From: Vanilla planifolia
Taxonomy: Eukaryota; Streptophyta; Magnoliopsida; Asparagales; Orchidaceae
DNA: 64,000 bases
Assembly: GCA_023846275.1 (NCBI GenBank)
Contig: CM043869.1
Span: forward strand, 33,610,737-33,674,736
Direction: 5' to 3'
Made by a program: the position numbers and the translations under genes. This document shows positions 25,815 to 39,700 of the stretch, one piece after another. The stretch's first letter is position 1. Every line of letters begins with the position of its first letter. A model generated the notes under the pieces. It was not told where the DNA came from. It saw only the letters and a program-made list of their open reading frames with translations, and did no database searches.

Positions 25815-26452
25815 AATCCTTTTTGTAGAAAAGAAACACCAAGAGGGAGGTGAGAATAGGTTAGAAGTTATTTGAGATAATGGAAGAAAAGATGTTATAT
25901 TGTGTTGGGGTTGAAAACATGATAACTTAAAAAAGAAAGAGAAGAGAAAAAAGAAAAAAAAAACTACAACTCTAAATTATCCAAAGCTAATATTAAAAAA
26001 AAAGAAAAAAAATCTACAATAAAAGAGAAATAAGTTTTGCAAAATTACTAAAAACTCCAAAATAGCTTTTGTAGGGTCCCCCCCTTTATGCCTCATGTTA
26101 ACCCCTAGTGATATCATCAAAATCACACCAATTAAACTTTGCTTCCAATGAGATGAATTCATATAAACTTAGAGAGAGTTTGGTAAAAAATATTTAATAT
26201 AACATAATTTATAATAATTATATTGATCTTTATATATATAATTCATCTTTATGATTAAAAGACACACAAGTGGTGTGAGACTAAAAAAAGATATAAGTAT
26301 AAGCATGAATCAATAATCACCCTTTTATAAAGTGTTCTAATATAAGTCAACATCTCCATTATATAATATAAGACTAAAATATCAAGATATAGAAAAGACA
26401 TACATTCTACATAAAGAAAGTATAAGAATAAAATATGAGTGTGACAATCAAC
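25815..26452 (+). repeat. Dispersed repeat B, copy 2
   Basis: Counterpart of 8087-8695 in the same orientation, with the same ordered words (AACTCTAAATTA, CAAAATAGCTT, TCAAAATCACA, TTCCAATGA, AAGACTAAAATAT, AAGAATAAAATATGAG). It starts about 100 bases after the proposed LTR end, whereas copy 1 starts about 9 bases after repeat A. Confidence 0.7.
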
Positions 26453-26454
26453 TG

Positions 26455-28880
26455 CATGTTATGTGTATTGAATTAATGTATTAAGTTGAAATAATTGATT
26501 TTGAAACTTCTAATAATTATTAGGTATGTGCAATAAATTTGCCAATCTAAACCTTTTTGATATACTCATTTGAGTGAACCCAACCTCCTTAAAACTTCTT
26601 TCTGATCATAATGGTCTTCACATTTAGATTACAAAAGTGTTATATGGTATTTTATAATTTTATCTAAGCATTTTAATTGATTCAATTTGAGTTGACTATA
26701 ATATTTTCTTGAGATATCATATATTTTCTCTGTCGATTATAATACTTCTCTAAATATGACGAAAGTTTAAATGACAAAAATCTCTATCTTGATTTTTTTG
26801 AAGTTCTAACTTTGCTCCTATCCTTATATCTTGAATTTGAGTATTCAACTTGTGAGTGAAATATTTAAAATTTTAAGTGGTTGTCTCCAAATTTTCATTA
26901 TGTTTTTTAGGTCTACGTGTTAAAAATATTTTTATTTTGCATGGGTGGCCTTATATATACTTATTATCTCTTTTATTATTATTGTTGGTCTCAAAAATAT
27001 ATAACTTAATATTTTTTTTACTTGTTGAGCGAGATTTTTAGCACAAATTAGTCATATATCCAAATTGATGTCCGTGAGTAATCACATCATTATTCAAATT
27101 TTATAATTCAAATTTTGGTATTATCGTATTAACTCACTTTTTTTATAATTAAAAAATATTAAAAAAATCAAAATATTAAAATTAAATTTTAATGACTAAT
27201 CCTAAAGAAATTTTAACCCACTTGCCATTCCTAGTTAAAATTTATGCTATTATTTAAGCATCAATTAAATCTTAAACTATTGTTAAACAATTTTTTTATT
27301 GATATAACTAATATCAATATGATAAATACTATTTGGATTATGTCTACTATTTGAATTCAAAATAAGTTCTTTTACAAAATTATCACTTAAATATTTTTTA
27401 AAACTTTCTTTAATTTTTTACTATTGAAAAATAAAAATAGTGACTATGCACTTAAAAGTCAATTTTATATTTAATTTGTTTTTTATTTTGATTATATTAA
27501 CACTTTTCTTTTATTTTGAACTCATTTATTAGTTAGTTATTGTTAATTTTAAGCGTTAAAAAACATTGAATAATATTTTAAGATTAAACTAATAATTGTG
27601 AATATTTAAGAATGAAAAAACTATTCCTAAAAATAAAAACATCCTAATACTAAATGCAAATAAGATTAAACTAATGGATAGTTAATATTTAAGAATGAAA
27701 AAACTATTCCTAAAAATAAAAAGATCCAAAAATTAAATGCAAATATTTTAAATCAGTATATTCGTTGATTAATTAGTTAAATAAATTATAATAAAAAAAT
27801 TATTAACAAATGATATTCATTATTATTTGCCTAAGCCGTCAATAATTTTGATAGGTTGGCAAAATCTTGTTAAAGAATTGTCCGTAATTTATTTATTTTT
27901 TACTTTTATTAACAAAACAAAGTTTATTTTATTTAAATATAATTTTTTATCGTTTTATTTACTTAGACACTATGTTATTCTTTATCTTAAAAAATATTGG
28001 GCATATAGAACTTTTGGTGAATACTAACATCTATTTTTTTAAAATCGTGTCATTCATCCTTCATCAAAATTGAGTAAAAAAAAGTTGCTAAAAATTCTTA
28101 TAGTTAATTTAAAATAAGTAATATAATGATATTTAATCCATTAGTTATATATGCAATCACATTAAAATAATATTATAAAAATATATCAAAATATTAATAC
28201 AATTAACATTAAAATCATAACAACAATATAACATAAAAACGCACGACAACATAATCTACAAAAAATATAAAAAAAGTAATGATGTGCTACGAGGAAATGT
28301 ATCATTGTTCGATACGTATGTTTGTAATGGTTATCATTGTCATAGTATTAGTTATGCTTAGGTGTTAGTTCTGAAGATAGATACATTAGGTTATGTAATT
28401 TTAATTAAAATTCATATTATGAATATTTACATTAAACTCAAAGATCAAAATCACACTCAAAAGACTCTTTTAAAAATAGTATCAAATTGAATGCACTCTT
28501 ATCATGGAGTGAAAAAACTAAACTATTTCAATAATCTATGAATGAATTGATGAAAAATATTCATCTATAATTGCATCCTCGAGTGGGGTTGCTTTTCTCA
28601 CTACAACAATCAATGATATCTAAAAATTAATATGTATAAAAATTATGTTATAAATAGATTTATAACACAATGAATAACAAAATGATTTTATAACATGGAT
28701 AAATGATTTAAAAAAAAAGATAAAAATATACTCCTATATCATACTATATAATATACTATGTAATTTGTTTTAGTATCTCATCTTCATCTAAATTGTTCAT
28801 AATTCAAACTATTTTTTAAAAAATAATTAATCTAATTTATTCTTTAAAAAAACTAATTGCAACGTGGTTAAGAGTTATGC
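26455..28880. other. AT-rich intergenic DNA upstream of PELO
   Basis: No gene. It is very AT-rich, with many short A/T runs. The only structure seen is the 82-bp duplication at 27580-27744. Confidence 0.6.
27580..27744. repeat. Tandem duplication, unit about 82 bp, two copies
   Basis: The segment starting AAGATTAAACTAAT at 27580 is repeated from 27662 to 27744. Both copies contain AATATTTAAGAATGAAAAAA and CTATTCCTAAAAATAAAAA and end in TAAATGCAAAT. The copies differ by a few substitutions. Confidence 0.9.
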
Positions 28881-28968
28881 GGAACTTATGAGTCTAATGG
28901 TTAGACGGAGCATTGATGCTCTCTTTCTTAACAAAATTGTAATTATAATTAATTTATTTAATTAACTT

Positions 28969-29430
28969 ATGAGTCTATTCCACTGCCTCGCCAAGCTTCC
29001 CCCGAAGCTCCGTCACCGGCGCCTCTTCTCTCTTTCTCTGCTCCCTTTCACCTGCGCCCGTTCACCCGCCTCACTGTGACCACAGTCTACGTCGTCGAGT
29101 ACCGCGAAGCCCTTCGCCTCTACCACCGAACTCGTCATCCTTGCAGTCATCGCACGCCGATCGCCATCTGATCGGCGGACGCCCTACCGGCTGCCACCGC
29201 TGACTCTGATACCTCTTTCCAAACGCTCCTGCTGCGCTACCGAGTTCTCCAAGTTTCAAACGCAACAAAAAAATCGTTACTCGAGTCTCACGAGTCGTCG
29301 CCTATTGACGGCCATCAGCTGGTACCATTTTGATTATCCTTCTGTTCCTACAGTCGGTGATCCCACTTGGGATAGATTATCTAATGCTCCCCATTTGCTG
29401 AACTCTGTGAACGCGCTGTGTGGTGTGTAA
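28969..29430 (+). promoter_or_regulatory. GC-rich island: candidate PELO promoter/first non-coding exon
   Basis: A sharply GC- and CpG-rich stretch (about 28980-29330) in AT-rich surroundings, with pyrimidine-rich text such as CTCTTCTCTCTTTCTCTGCTC, typical of plant 5' leaders. AT-rich TATA-like sequence (AATTAATTTATTTAATTAAC) lies just upstream at about 28947-28966. It sits 1.3 kb before the PELO start codon. An AG acceptor at 30691-30692 implies a leader intron; possible donors are G|GTACCA at 29322 or G|GTGTGT at 29423. A 36-codon frame (28969-29079) would be an upstream ORF if transcription starts above it. Cap site and splicing are inferred. Confidence 0.5.
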
Positions 29431-30692
29431 TTTCACTTTCCCGTTTAAAATTAGTTCCATACTTGTGCTTGTGTGGCCCATTGTTCTTTCTACTTTTATG
29501 TATGTGATTTGATTATTAATGGTCTAGCATTTTACCCACTGTCTAATTCATGTGATTTACGAGCTTTGCAATACATATGTGAACCTAGGCTTTCAAAGGT
29601 TTCTTAACTTGATAGCAATCTCATTCTTTAATTTCTTTTTCTTTAACCGACCAAACAATTTACATAGCATTATTGTTCTTGAGATACTGAAGTGTTGTCT
29701 AATGCGAGCTTAGTAAAATTAATCGATAACATTTCATTCCACTTAATTAAACATTTATTAGACATTTCTTTAGGTGGTAATGTCTCGCATCAATAGTGTT
29801 AGAGGATATATGTGTTTGCTTTACAATTTCTAGAGGATAATCTTCTTATTTTGTACGTTTTCAACTTGTATATTACAGATTCAATAGACTTGAAATAAAT
29901 TGAATTGCTTTGGGTGATTTAGTGACTGTATTGTGCAATTTTCAGCTGACATGAGCCTCCTCAGGAAATTTTGAAATTATGTTGGTCTGTCATATATAGA
30001 CAACATTGGCCATCTTTATCCTCTAAATTTGATCCACCAATTAACAACTATGCCCTCAGTAATTTAGCGATTGTTTTAATAATCACGTTTTTTATGAATA
30101 TTGATGTTTTCTCCTGCTATTCAAGAAAGTTGTTCTCTTTTTTGTTATTCTTATGGAATGTTTTAATTTTTTTGGTCTATATAGAAGCTCAATTATATAT
30201 ATATTTTTATTTTAATATGATGTTAACACATGATGCTCTTTCTTGTTATAAGAGAATATTAATTTTCTCTTTAATGTTTTCTGTTTGCTAGTACCAAAGT
30301 TATTTTTTTCTTTTGATTATTTCTTTGATTGATATTGCACGTTAAATTTCTTCCACGATCGCATTGTGTTTAAAAAATTTGTGGTGTTTCCTATTGTTTT
30401 TTTATTCTAAGAATAACTTATGTTCTATGATAAATGTTGGTTTGTAGTTGGTTCTTTGGGTTGGATACAAATATTCAATATCAGTTTCTGTACTGAAGTT
30501 ATAATTACATTATTTTAGTTCTCTTCATTCAACAGACGTGGTAACACATTTTCTCTTAAATATTTACCAAGCAACGTAACTAAAATGTTGTTGGATGGCT
30601 TATTAAATAGAGACTTTGCTAATCATTCTTTATAATTTATAATATTTAAGGTATAATGTGCTTAGGAATAACTTATGCTTTTATTTCCCTAG
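29431..30692 (+). other. Putative intron in the PELO 5' leader
   Basis: T-rich, AT-rich sequence without coding signals between the GC-rich island and the acceptor TTATTTCCCTAG that ends at 30692, thirteen bases before the start codon. Apparent frames here (for example 29971-30291) are hydrophobic low-complexity readings of T-rich DNA. Confidence 0.45.
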
Positions 30693-30705
30693 AACAATCT
30701 TTACC

Positions 30706-30756
30706 ATGAAGCTTGTTCGTCGCGACTTTGTACTTGATGGTCCTGGCAGCATCAAG
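30706..30756 (+). CDS. PELO: PELO exon 1 (residues 1-17)
   Basis: The ATG at 30706 opens [17 protein letters not shown], the conserved pelota N-terminus, so the start is secure. Donor AAG|GTAATC, phase 0. The exon probably begins at 30693 after the acceptor CCCTAG. Intron 1 is only 86 nt. Confidence 0.95.
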
Positions 30757-33700
30757 GTAATCCAGCCATAGGAAAGGAAATCCTGTTATCTTTCTTGGTA
30801 GAAGAGAGAAAACATGGATTTATGTGGATTTGTTTTATGTAGATAATACCAGAGGATGATGATGATATGTGGCATGCCTACAATCTCATATCAGTTGGTG
30901 ACTTTGTTCAGGCCAACACAATCAGGTATTCTATTTTATTTTTTTTTAAATTTCTTATGCACTTCTATTGATGATTTTGTTCCCCCACCATAACCCCTTC
31001 AATTTGGATAAATTTAATATCCCTTTCAAAGATTAAAGATTTTCCTAGCCTCTTTACATTGTGGCAATTAGCTATTGGACACCTCGTTCTTGTTGCTACC
31101 ATTGTTGCAATGCTTATTTTAGTTCACTGTCGCATGCAATATTAGGCATACTGTCTTCTATCGTCATTGTTGCTGTCGGGATTTCAGTCTCTGTCACCAT
31201 TTTAGTTAGGCATACTAGTTTGACAGAATTTTGTCTATTTCGTGAAATTTCTGCCATCTTGGTCTGATTCTGGAGGTCATTGAGAGACTTTGTCCAATTT
31301 GTGAAAAATTTGTTACCAAGAGACCATTTGAGTGAGACCTATATTTAAGCAACATTAGGAAGAAAAATAATCCCTTTTAAATTTAGGTTAACTTCTGAAA
31401 TTTGCAAACATAAATTTGGATTATTTGTTTTAAGCACATTTTGGCAACCAAATAGAAATATGGGTTAAACCTTTTTAACCCAAGTGGGTTAATTTATTAA
31501 TGGTTTTGATTGAACTAGTTAAAGATTCATTTGGAAGTGCTTTTAGAAAGTTCTTTTGACAATGCATTTTTAAAAGTAGAAAAACAATAAGAACAACTTT
31601 TGCTTAACCCCAATCTTTTTCCCATTTTGACTAAAAAAGTTAAGTTAGACTAATCCTATGAAATTTACTTATCAACAGCACTTCAATGGTCGCTTCATAT
31701 CACTATTTTTCTAGAAACATTTAAACTGCACGAACTACTACAAATAGACCCCAAATCTAACCTAAAACTATTTGAAACAGGTTAGACATAATGTGCCAGT
31801 CTTAAGTCCTAAGGTCATGCGCTTGCTTCTAAGATGTAATACCTTTTTAAATGATAAGATTTTATGAAATAAGATGCCAATTCATAGAAAGCATGAAAAA
31901 TGAATAAAATAGCATATTATTTCACAATTAAAACTCGTGTTGTATTGAACATGGAATATTGGAGCTATATAGAAGTGATCTAGATTGTCATTTATGAGAT
32001 CTAGCAACTCTGAACATTAGTCTGTAAAATATACCTTTAAATATAGAAAAAATATGATACAGTAGAATAAAAAGTTACGCCAATGAAAAAATTAAAAAAA
32101 GAATTAAGTGAAGATGTGATAGTGCACAATGAATTTCATAGATACTTTACTCATACATTATTCATAAGTGCAGAGTTTAATGGAAATAATTGCTTTGAAA
32201 CCCCTCTGAAGTAGTGGATTTCAAATATTTTGGATAGCAAATCACTGCATAAAAATGGTTAAAAATGAGATATATTTTTTATTTCTTGTTTTAAAACAAT
32301 TAATACTATTAAATAGCTTTGTTAAGATTATATTTTTATAAGCTTAGAAGGTTTCAAAAACAAAATGCAATTATTTGGGCTATGTTTGCATATAATTTGT
32401 GAGATTAGAAAGACTGTTAAAAAAGGATTTTTTTTTGGTGAGGAGGTTTTGAGAAAAAGGAGTTAGATACTCAATTCACAAATAGGGTCTTAACATGATG
32501 AAGCTAATGCTTGATAAAGTCTACTGGTTCTTGAGTCACGGTGCCTTGAATATGTTGCATTGTCTATTGTTTTAATTTGCTTTATTGGAACTTGTCTTAT
32601 GAGAATTTAATCCTGCATTGCTTATTGGTTTTCAAAAGGCTTAATAAGTTGTCAGCATTATAAATCTTATTTGGAGCATCTCTTTTTTTTTGTAAAATGT
32701 TATATCATTTGGTATTATAGAAAAGTTCTCAAAGAATTGGCATCTGGTGGAAGGGATTCAGAACGTGTGAAGTTGAAACTGGAGATCAAAGTTGAGGTAT
32801 ATTGGAATGATTATCATCTCATTATGGCTCCTAATCTGTTTATGATTATATATGTTTCACTAATTATGGTCAGTTTTTTATTTGTGCAACACTAATTATT
32901 ATAGTCACTTGTAAACTATATGCTTAATCATTTTTAACTAATAATATTCATTTTGTTATTCAAATTCTGTAATATTCATTTTGTTCTTCTAATTCTGTAC
33001 TTGACATGCAATTTATTGAAAATGTGTTGCTTTTAGAATGTGGATTATGAGAAAGAAGGTTCTTTGTTGCGCATTCGTGGGAAGAATGTCTTACAGAATG
33101 ACCATGTGAAGGTTAGTTTATGTTGTGATGGAAAATAATTGAGGAATTGCTATGAATTTTGGCTTAACTTGTTATTTTGCAGATTGGTCAGTTTCATACA
33201 CTTGAAATTGAACCACATAGACCATTTGTACTTAGAAAGGTACGAGTCTTGATACTTTTCTTTAAATGTTCTTTCATTGAAAAAAGTCAAAATCCTAAGA
33301 TTAGCTAATGCATGTACATGTTAATTGTGGGCTCTAATGCCATTTATGTTACTAGAATTATTTTATTATGATGAACTAGATATTTTTATTCCAATACTTA
33401 TGTATTATGAATTGTTTCAAATTTTTATTGGAAATATTTTATTCTATCCGTTACAAGGTTATGGAAGTTTAGGAATAAAGAAATTAATTGTTGAACATTA
33501 TGTTGGTTAGTAAAGAGGAAGATATCATATGAAATTGGATAATTTCCAATGCTTATTTATTATGAATTGTTTCAAAATTTTAATGAAAATATTTGTTTCT
33601 ATCAATTACAAGGTTAAGGAAGGTCGAGAATACTTCAAGAAATTTATGGTTGAACATTATGTTGGTTGGTAAAGAGATGAAGATATTCAAGGGACTATCA

Positions 33701-36700
33701 ATTCATATGAAATTTGATGAATGCCAAGTTTTAAATTAGTTTTAGAAACTAAGGTTTAAAGTTTTTCAAAATTGAAAATAAAAACTTTATTAGTAATAAA
33801 TTTGATTTTTATGGATCTTTATTTGTATTTTTTTGAGCTATGTGTTTAACCAAAACATCTTTTTTCAGGACATTTGGGATGCTTTGTCTATAGATATTCT
33901 TCAACAAGCATGTGGTATGTAATTTGATGTAGCCATTATTATAATTTTTGTTAGTATGGTTGATACTTTTTTAATTGCTTCATTCTAATTTTCATTTCTT
34001 ATTATAAAAGAAAATTATGGACGATGGTTGTGGGGGCAATTATGTAAAATTTTTGGGACCTGCCTTTCATATTCATGTCATACCCTTAAAATTCAATTCA
34101 ATTGCCTTTTTATTTGTCATTATAGAATTATGACACAATTATATTGTTGTTAAGGATTACATTTTGTACCAAAACTTGATTGGAATGCCTTAACCCAACC
34201 ATAATGGGATGGAATAGGGCATGAAATTGTGTTTTAAGGAAGGTATTTGCTTGAAGATAAAAATATTAGAGGTTTGATCTAATCTAGGTTTAAGTTAATA
34301 TGATATATGTCAAAAGTTTCATTTTTTTGTTAGTTTGTTTCATTGTATAATTCCTCTATTATAGGTCACCTGCTTACAATCATTGTAAATTCATGTTTGA
34401 TTTTTTATATCAAAACTATGACTCTTGTAATAACAAAAATTTTACTTTTTTTTTTGAAGAATTGGATGAGCTTTAGATATATAAATAAAAAAACATACAA
34501 AGCTAGCGATGTTTATTTCGGATCACGACAATAAGTGTGGGATAAAACATGTTATTATCGTCTAAAGTTGCCTCAAAGACATAAGAATCTATTAGCTTCT
34601 TTCAGTTTTGAAAGTATGAGAAATTCTAATGTTGAGAAAGTTAAATGATAATAATAATCTTGCATAACTGCTCATTAGTGAATTCATCATTGATAGCACT
34701 AGAGATGTCACTAACAATAGAGGAATTCCTCTCCAACTAAACACCATTGAAGCAATTGCAAAGAGCCTAAAAGTCATTATGTATTCTCATAGCATTTGAC
34801 ATGTTAGCCACGAAAGTGTAGTCTCTCTCTCTCTCTTTATGCAGTATTGAAGTTGTCATGCTCAACAAAACATTGCTATTTGATCTAGTTTTGTCTTTGA
34901 TTTTGATTACCAAAATGAGTGTGACCAAGATGATTGATCTAATTATCCTTTTTTCTTCTTGCTATGATTCTTGGTATAGCAAACAATTGTCTCAAGTCCC
35001 AGTGGAGTGCGAGTGATAATGTGATTTTTAGGTGAGATATTCATTGGTAGTTGATTATTAGGCATCCTTAAGCTAAGCGTGGTAGAATAATATCCTTTTG
35101 TTAGTCTTATTTTGTCACTTGTACATCTGAAAGCTACTCTCGAAAAGTTCGTATGCCTATCTCATCGCCATGGAAACTGTTTGTTGTGGAATTAGATTAA
35201 AAGGAATCACAATAGGATCCAATCTCCCATAGCATCTTCCGCACATAGGAGTTCCGGAAACAATCTCAAGGTTATGGGGAGGTAGATTGATTGTCTTAGG
35301 TGCCTCTTTGAGTAACTTTTGAACTAGGCACCAAAATGTGCAACTATTTATAGTATGAGAGCATATACCTTAAAATTCTTTGGAAAAAAAAAGAAAAGAT
35401 TTCCCGGTAACAAAAACTATGTGAGGAGTGCATTCCTTGGCCCATATTCTATCGGAGGATAATGACAATAGAAGATAGGCAATGGATAAGCAGATGGTTA
35501 GTAGGGAAACCCAAGGAGGAGAGTTTGTTTTTGTTAGGAGTACTAGTAAAGAAGATGATAACACTTTGATAATGATTTGTCTCAGCTTAGAAGTTTACTT
35601 TTATTCAATATGGACTTGGGGGATCCCATTAAGACGGTGGTAAGCAAAGAGGGTTGGACAATCCAAGGGGAAAGTAAGCCTTTGGTTTTGGAGGTACGAA
35701 TTGAGGGTGTGGTCAAGTGGATGGAGAAGCAAAAGGACAATGGGTAAGTGTGTGCGTTATTGTTCTTGTAGATTCAATAGAGTAGCAACAATGCAAGAAA
35801 CATTTGGGTCGGGCCAAATTCAAGAAAACTCTTATATAAATGATAGAAGTGACAATAGACGGCCCTATGGGAAAGACATTTGAGCATATAGGTTAGAGTG
35901 TAGAATAGACATTCCTAGTACCTAAGTACTTACAAAAGGATGTGATCCATTGACTCATTTGAACACCCCATTAATAAATGGCAATTGAAAAAATATGACA
36001 TTGATGTAACCAAAGAAATGTGGGCATAAACTTATTGCAAATCCTCCAAAGAAAAGAGCAAAATTTAGGACATGTCTTGATTTTTCATAATCACTTCTAA
36101 AGACCTAGTTGTTCTTAATGAGAGAAGCATATAAAATTAAGGGCAAGGTGTCCATCTTGTGCAAGAGCTCTTGGGCCATTTTGCATTTTGTTTGAATAAT
36201 CCTTGAACTTGCCTTGCTCTCAAGCCACTTGATTTTCAAGGTAACCATCATTTTTGTTATAAAATGATGTTCTTAAACCTTAGTTTGTTCAAGACCAACG
36301 GCTACCCACATTTTGGTTCAAATTGAGAAAGGATGCAATTTATTTCTCTATCCATGACAGTTGGCATCAAGCTAAAGAAGGCGGTAGATAGGTGGAATTG
36401 CACTACCCTTTTGGCTTAGTTGTTAGTTTTCGTATTACGTTTTTGATACTAGCCAAGCTAGGCCATTGTTGTAAGATATGTTGTGATAACTTTTTTAGAG
36501 CAATGAGTTACATGCACAATGATTTTACTAGGCAACCATAATATCAAGATCTGTCTAGATTTACGCATCAAAGGTGCAAAGTGAAGGTCCAAATTTCAAC
36601 TTACTAAAAGGTCAACCTCCCTTTGTAACACGTCTTGGGCATGTGTTTTCAAAAGACAAATGAAAGAAAGAGAATGAACTCTCACTAAACTATGAAGGAA

Positions 36701-39700
36701 ATTGTGTGAGACAGCCATTTTATTGTCTTGATAATTCCAAAAAATAGCAGTGATTATGGATCAAAGGGTGTCCCTTTGGGAGTCATTACTCTTCTTGCTT
36801 TTTTCCCTATTACACTTACTAGGCACAAATGATTCTCAAATGATTCACAAATGATTCCATATCATATCAACCTGGGCCTCACTCTCCAAAATGACTTCCA
36901 TTGTGGTGAAAAGTAGTTTCGGAGGTGGCTCAAGGATTTTCATTCTTTTAGGTGAATCGGTAATAGCTTCTTTGATTGGACAAGCAGACAAGGAGCAGAG
37001 ATTATGGGACCCCTTCCCTGCCCTAACCCACCCCAGTTAGATGTTGGGCTAGATAATGCTAATTGTTGCTTTGGAACTCATTTGGGTTTGAGAACAACCT
37101 TAGATTTTCTCTTAGTTGAGGTGGGTGAGGGATGGTGGTGGAGTAAGGTTGTGAAAGTAAAAGTGAAGGGTTTTCTTTTACTTGGGGAGGATGAGTTTGG
37201 TATCTTGAAATGTAGCCATTAATAGGTTTTGATTGTTGGGGTTGTCACTACCCTCTATAGGTTTCTGGTGATATGTAATTCCATTCTTTCACTTTACACA
37301 CCTCTTCTTCTTTGGACCACAAGAGTTTAAGGCCTAACATTTTCCTTGGCTTTCATCTTGTTACCTTGGTCAATTGTGAGAGGGGTGTTTGTGGTTGTTG
37401 AGGGAGTAAAGCTACCCACATAATGAGTGTGAGCCAAGGGTTGGGTATTGGTGGCAGGTGTGCTCATTAGATTGAAATGTAGATTGGATAACTTAGGCAG
37501 GACCATCCTTAGCAAGCTACCCATTTTGGTTTACAAGCTAGTCTTTAGTTTAAAGGCCCTCTTCAAGGGCAAAAAGGATGAACATTCAACCAATTGGCAA
37601 ACTCCTACACTCACAATACAATATCTATTAAAAAGAAATCCTTTTCCTAAAGAGACGTCTTATTAGGGTATTATCAAATTAGGATTTAAGTCTAATGACA
37701 TCCTCCTCATCGCGGTGAATAACATTACTGAACTTTGGAATATTGGCATTGAGATCACTGGAGAAATTTGTTGAACCCTTGGTTCTTGTACCACTAGTTT
37801 AATGACAACAAAACCATTTTATGATTTTATTAATACTTCTTTTTAAGTGTTTTTGTTCAAACATCTTAAGAATAATGATGTGAATCAATTGAAGAGCTTG
37901 ATCTTGACTCAATAGCTTATTGGCAATGTTTTGGTGGAAATTATAATTAGTATTAAATGACTCAAAATTTGAATAAAGAAGGAGAATGTTATTTTGGAGT
38001 CATCTTTATTGGTATTAATACATAGGACCTATAATTGTTTATTTGAGAAAGTAGGATTGAATGAGGTTTTGAATGTGTGTGATAAAAGTTTTTAAAATCA
38101 TTTCACTCATTTAGGGTTATTTAAGACATGTATTTATTAGTCATGACTGTGCATTGGGTTTGAAAGTAAAATTAAGTTACAAACTAAGTAAATTGTAGTA
38201 GAAATCTTACAGAGTATATTGAAATCAAAATTAAAATGAGCTCACATAATTACATATAGTGAAATTCTAAATTGGGCAAATCATTTTTGTATGATTAAGT
38301 TATCATACAATTCAATTTGTTCAAATATTCTAATCGGACAAGGGGTCGAACTTTGCATTTATATGGTACAATCATACGCATCATACAATGCAATGCTTGT
38401 CAAACTTGAGAAAGAATTTTTGGAATTTTTTTATAGCACGATCTACCATATTGTATAGTACGATCATTATTTAGTGAGAAAAAACTAGTTGAAGAAGTTT
38501 GAATGGTTGGACGATCAGTTTATTTGTGAGTATTGTACAATATGATCCTTGGATTTGATAATACGATCAGTATAAGAAATGAGAGTAATGGCTTGGTTGA
38601 TAGAATTTCAAAAAATTCTGTTATAGTTATTGGATATTTCTTAGTTGTTAGAGAGGTTGTTAATGCTTATATAAAGTTGTACAAACATGAAGAATATGTT
38701 AATAATCAATTATATATCTTTTAGTGGAAATCACACTTAAAGATTGTCATACACACTATGGAGATTGGATCGTTGGGGATTATTTGGAACTTTTAGAGAG
38801 CTTAGTAATGCTTATATAAAGAGATCTAAACATGAAGAATACATTTATGATCAATTGCATATTTTTTAAAGAGAATTACACTTGAAGATCATCATGCACA
38901 TTATGGAGATTGGATAATAACAAGACTAGAATATCAAGCTTCATTCTTCATCATTTCCTAAGCATTCATTCCATTGAATTTACATATTTTTAACATTATT
39001 TTACCTTTGATTTAGTATGCCTCTTGATTTGAATTGTATTGGGTTATTGGACTTTGTAACTGAGTCTTTTATTTTGGTTTTTTGTCATTTCATTGTTAGG
39101 ACTTTATCTTCATTTTGTATTGATCTTTTAGCTATTATTATAGGGTTGTTTGGCCTGGTGATTTGTAAGATTCTTTGGCCCAATGTTGTGGCTCTTTTAG
39201 GGCTTCTATAACTCCCTTTGGGAATACTCTTTTGTAAGGGTTTACACTTATTGGTCTTTCGGCGAGAGGGCGTGCATGTTTAGTGAAATCCTAATCATTA
39301 GATTATGGTACACTTAGATTTGGGATTGAATTGAATCATCTAAAAATTGTTTGCGTGCATGTTTAGTGAAATCCTAATCATTAGATTATGGTACACTTAG
39401 ATTTGGGATTGAATTGAATCATCTAAAAATTGTTTATGTTATTTATTATTTGTGCTTTTTACATAAAGAGTTTTTGAAATAAAGAATAATTTCAAAAACA
39501 AGTTTTTAAGAGCTACTAAAAAATATAAAATTCTTCAATTATATTACTTATTTGTTTAAATATACAAATTTTATAATTTATCTCTCTTCTTAGATTCTTA
39601 ACCAAATTAATCTTTAGATTCTTTTAATCCATGTGTTAGAAGTAGATGCGTAACCAAAATTCACTTGGAGTTCTAGGCATTGCCTGTTGATCCATTTTGA

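Noticed and set aside
29071-29268. 65-codon Arg/Gly-rich frame on the minus strand
   Set aside because: Shadow of the GC-rich leader island; the composition explains it.
32671-32895. 74-codon frame taken as a gene
   Set aside because: It is PELO exon 3 read through both splice sites; the true exon is 32721-32796.
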